Positions 5,236-5,541 of a DNA stretch of 5,541 bases are shown piece after piece. The position numbers were made by a program, and so were the translations under genes. Within the stretch, counting starts at the first letter, position 1, and the number at the start of each line of letters is the position of its first letter. Under the pieces are notes generated by a model. The model saw only the letters and a program-made list of their open reading frames with translations, did no database searches and was not told where the DNA came from. The DNA comes from Candidatus Bathyarchaeota archaeon (lineage in GTDB: Archaea; Thermoproteota; Bathyarchaeia; EX4484-135), in contig DQYM01000229.1 in assembly GCA_011040545.1 (NCBI GenBank), forward strand, positions 1-5,541. Direction: 5' to 3'.

Positions 5236-5508
5236 TTAGTCATCGCTGCTTGAGCATACACTATAGATGGATAGTGCCTTCCTTAGCTCCTTGAGGTTCA
5301 GGCCCTCTGCCCTTGCCCACGCCCTAAGTGCCTTCCTATTTGGTGAGGAAACCTTGAACTTCCTATGCTCCTTGTTGTGGCAACGCTCGCAAACCCAGAT
5401 TAGGCCTCCCATGTCCCTCCCAACGTGGTGAAGCTGGAGGTTCTCGGTTGAACCACAGAAGGCACAACGCCTCCTAGCCCTAGACCCCCTCCTATGGCCC
5501 CTGGCCAA
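5236..5508 (-). CDS. Small stand-alone HNH endonuclease-like protein
   Basis: This 90-aa protein has an HNH (beta-beta-alpha metal) nuclease core framed by a four-Cys zinc site: CAFC (Cys15, Cys18), LQLHHVGRD (His27/His28), then VCERCHNKEH (Cys40, Cys43, His44, Asn45, His48). HNH domains cut DNA in homing, restriction and phage-defence enzymes, and some small ones are nicking or packaging proteins. An Arg-rich N-terminus (residues 3-14) could contact nucleic acid, and a C-terminal helical segment (58-80) follows the core. The TTG start at 5508 is supported by GGAGG on the minus strand (5520-5516), 7 nt upstream. A TATA-like GATATTTTT near the window's right edge (5537-5529) may be its promoter. 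The 132 bp between its stop and the nuclease start hold the coding-like frame and TATA-like element listed separately. Which process it serves is unknown; it shares its strand with two other nuclease-type genes. Confidence 0.78.
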   Translation of the reverse strand: MARGHRRGSRARRRCAFCGSTENLQLHHVGRDMGGLIWVCERCHNKEHRKFKVSSPNRKALRAWARAEGLNLKELRKALSIYSVCSSSDD

Positions 5509-5541
5509 GGCCTCCCCTCCCAGTGCTCAAAAATATCATAG

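Overview
The window looks like the genome of a GC-rich, probably thermophilic archaeon with F420- and tetrahydromethanopterin-dependent C1 metabolism. The evidence is a clear F420-dependent methylene-H4MPT dehydrogenase (Mtd), a formylmethanofuran dehydrogenase subunit D (FwdD), an FrhB/FpoF-type F420 oxidoreductase subunit, a ferredoxin-type 2-oxoacid oxidoreductase, an archaeal-type ThiI, archaeal BRE/TATA elements about 26 nt upstream of starts, heavy use of AGG for Arg and ATA for Ile, and frequent TTG/GTG starts. This gene set fits methanogens, Archaeoglobi and several uncultured Thermoproteota/Korarchaeota-like lineages. The sequence alone does not let me choose; a hot-spring TACK-type archaeon is my guess.

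Layout, left part (+ strand): the 3' end of a 2-oxoacid:ferredoxin oxidoreductase beta subunit (PorB-like, 1-245); 14 bp later an FrhB/FpoF-like protein with two N-terminal [4Fe-4S] motifs (260-1369); then ThiI (1409-2602). The first two probably form one operon that could couple 2-oxoacid oxidation or synthesis to coenzyme F420.

Middle (+ strand): a well-formed promoter (BRE/TATA plus a short palindrome) drives an apparently leaderless mtd (2692-3582). It overlaps fwdD (3560-3994) by 23 bp. Both enzymes belong to the same C1 branch: FwdD to CO2/formyl-methanofuran, Mtd to methenyl/methylene-H4MPT with F420.

Right part (- strand, convergent): three nuclease-type genes in transcription order: a 90-aa stand-alone HNH protein (5508-5236), a 224-aa protein with a PD-(D/E)XK nuclease signature (5103-4429), and a PIN-domain VapC-like RNase (4432-4037) that overlaps it by 4 nt. 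No recognisable VapB antitoxin is present. The nuclease may be frameshifted at a run of five G's just before its apparent start. This accessory block is the least ordinary part of the window. It is separated from the C1 operon by a 42-bp convergent gap containing a nested inverted repeat.

Codon use changes visibly near 1230-1400. The PorB/FrhB side avoids CTA, GTA and CGT; ThiI and everything to its right uses them freely. There is no gene-free stretch longer than about 130 bp, and I saw no tRNA, rRNA, CRISPR array or insertion sequence.
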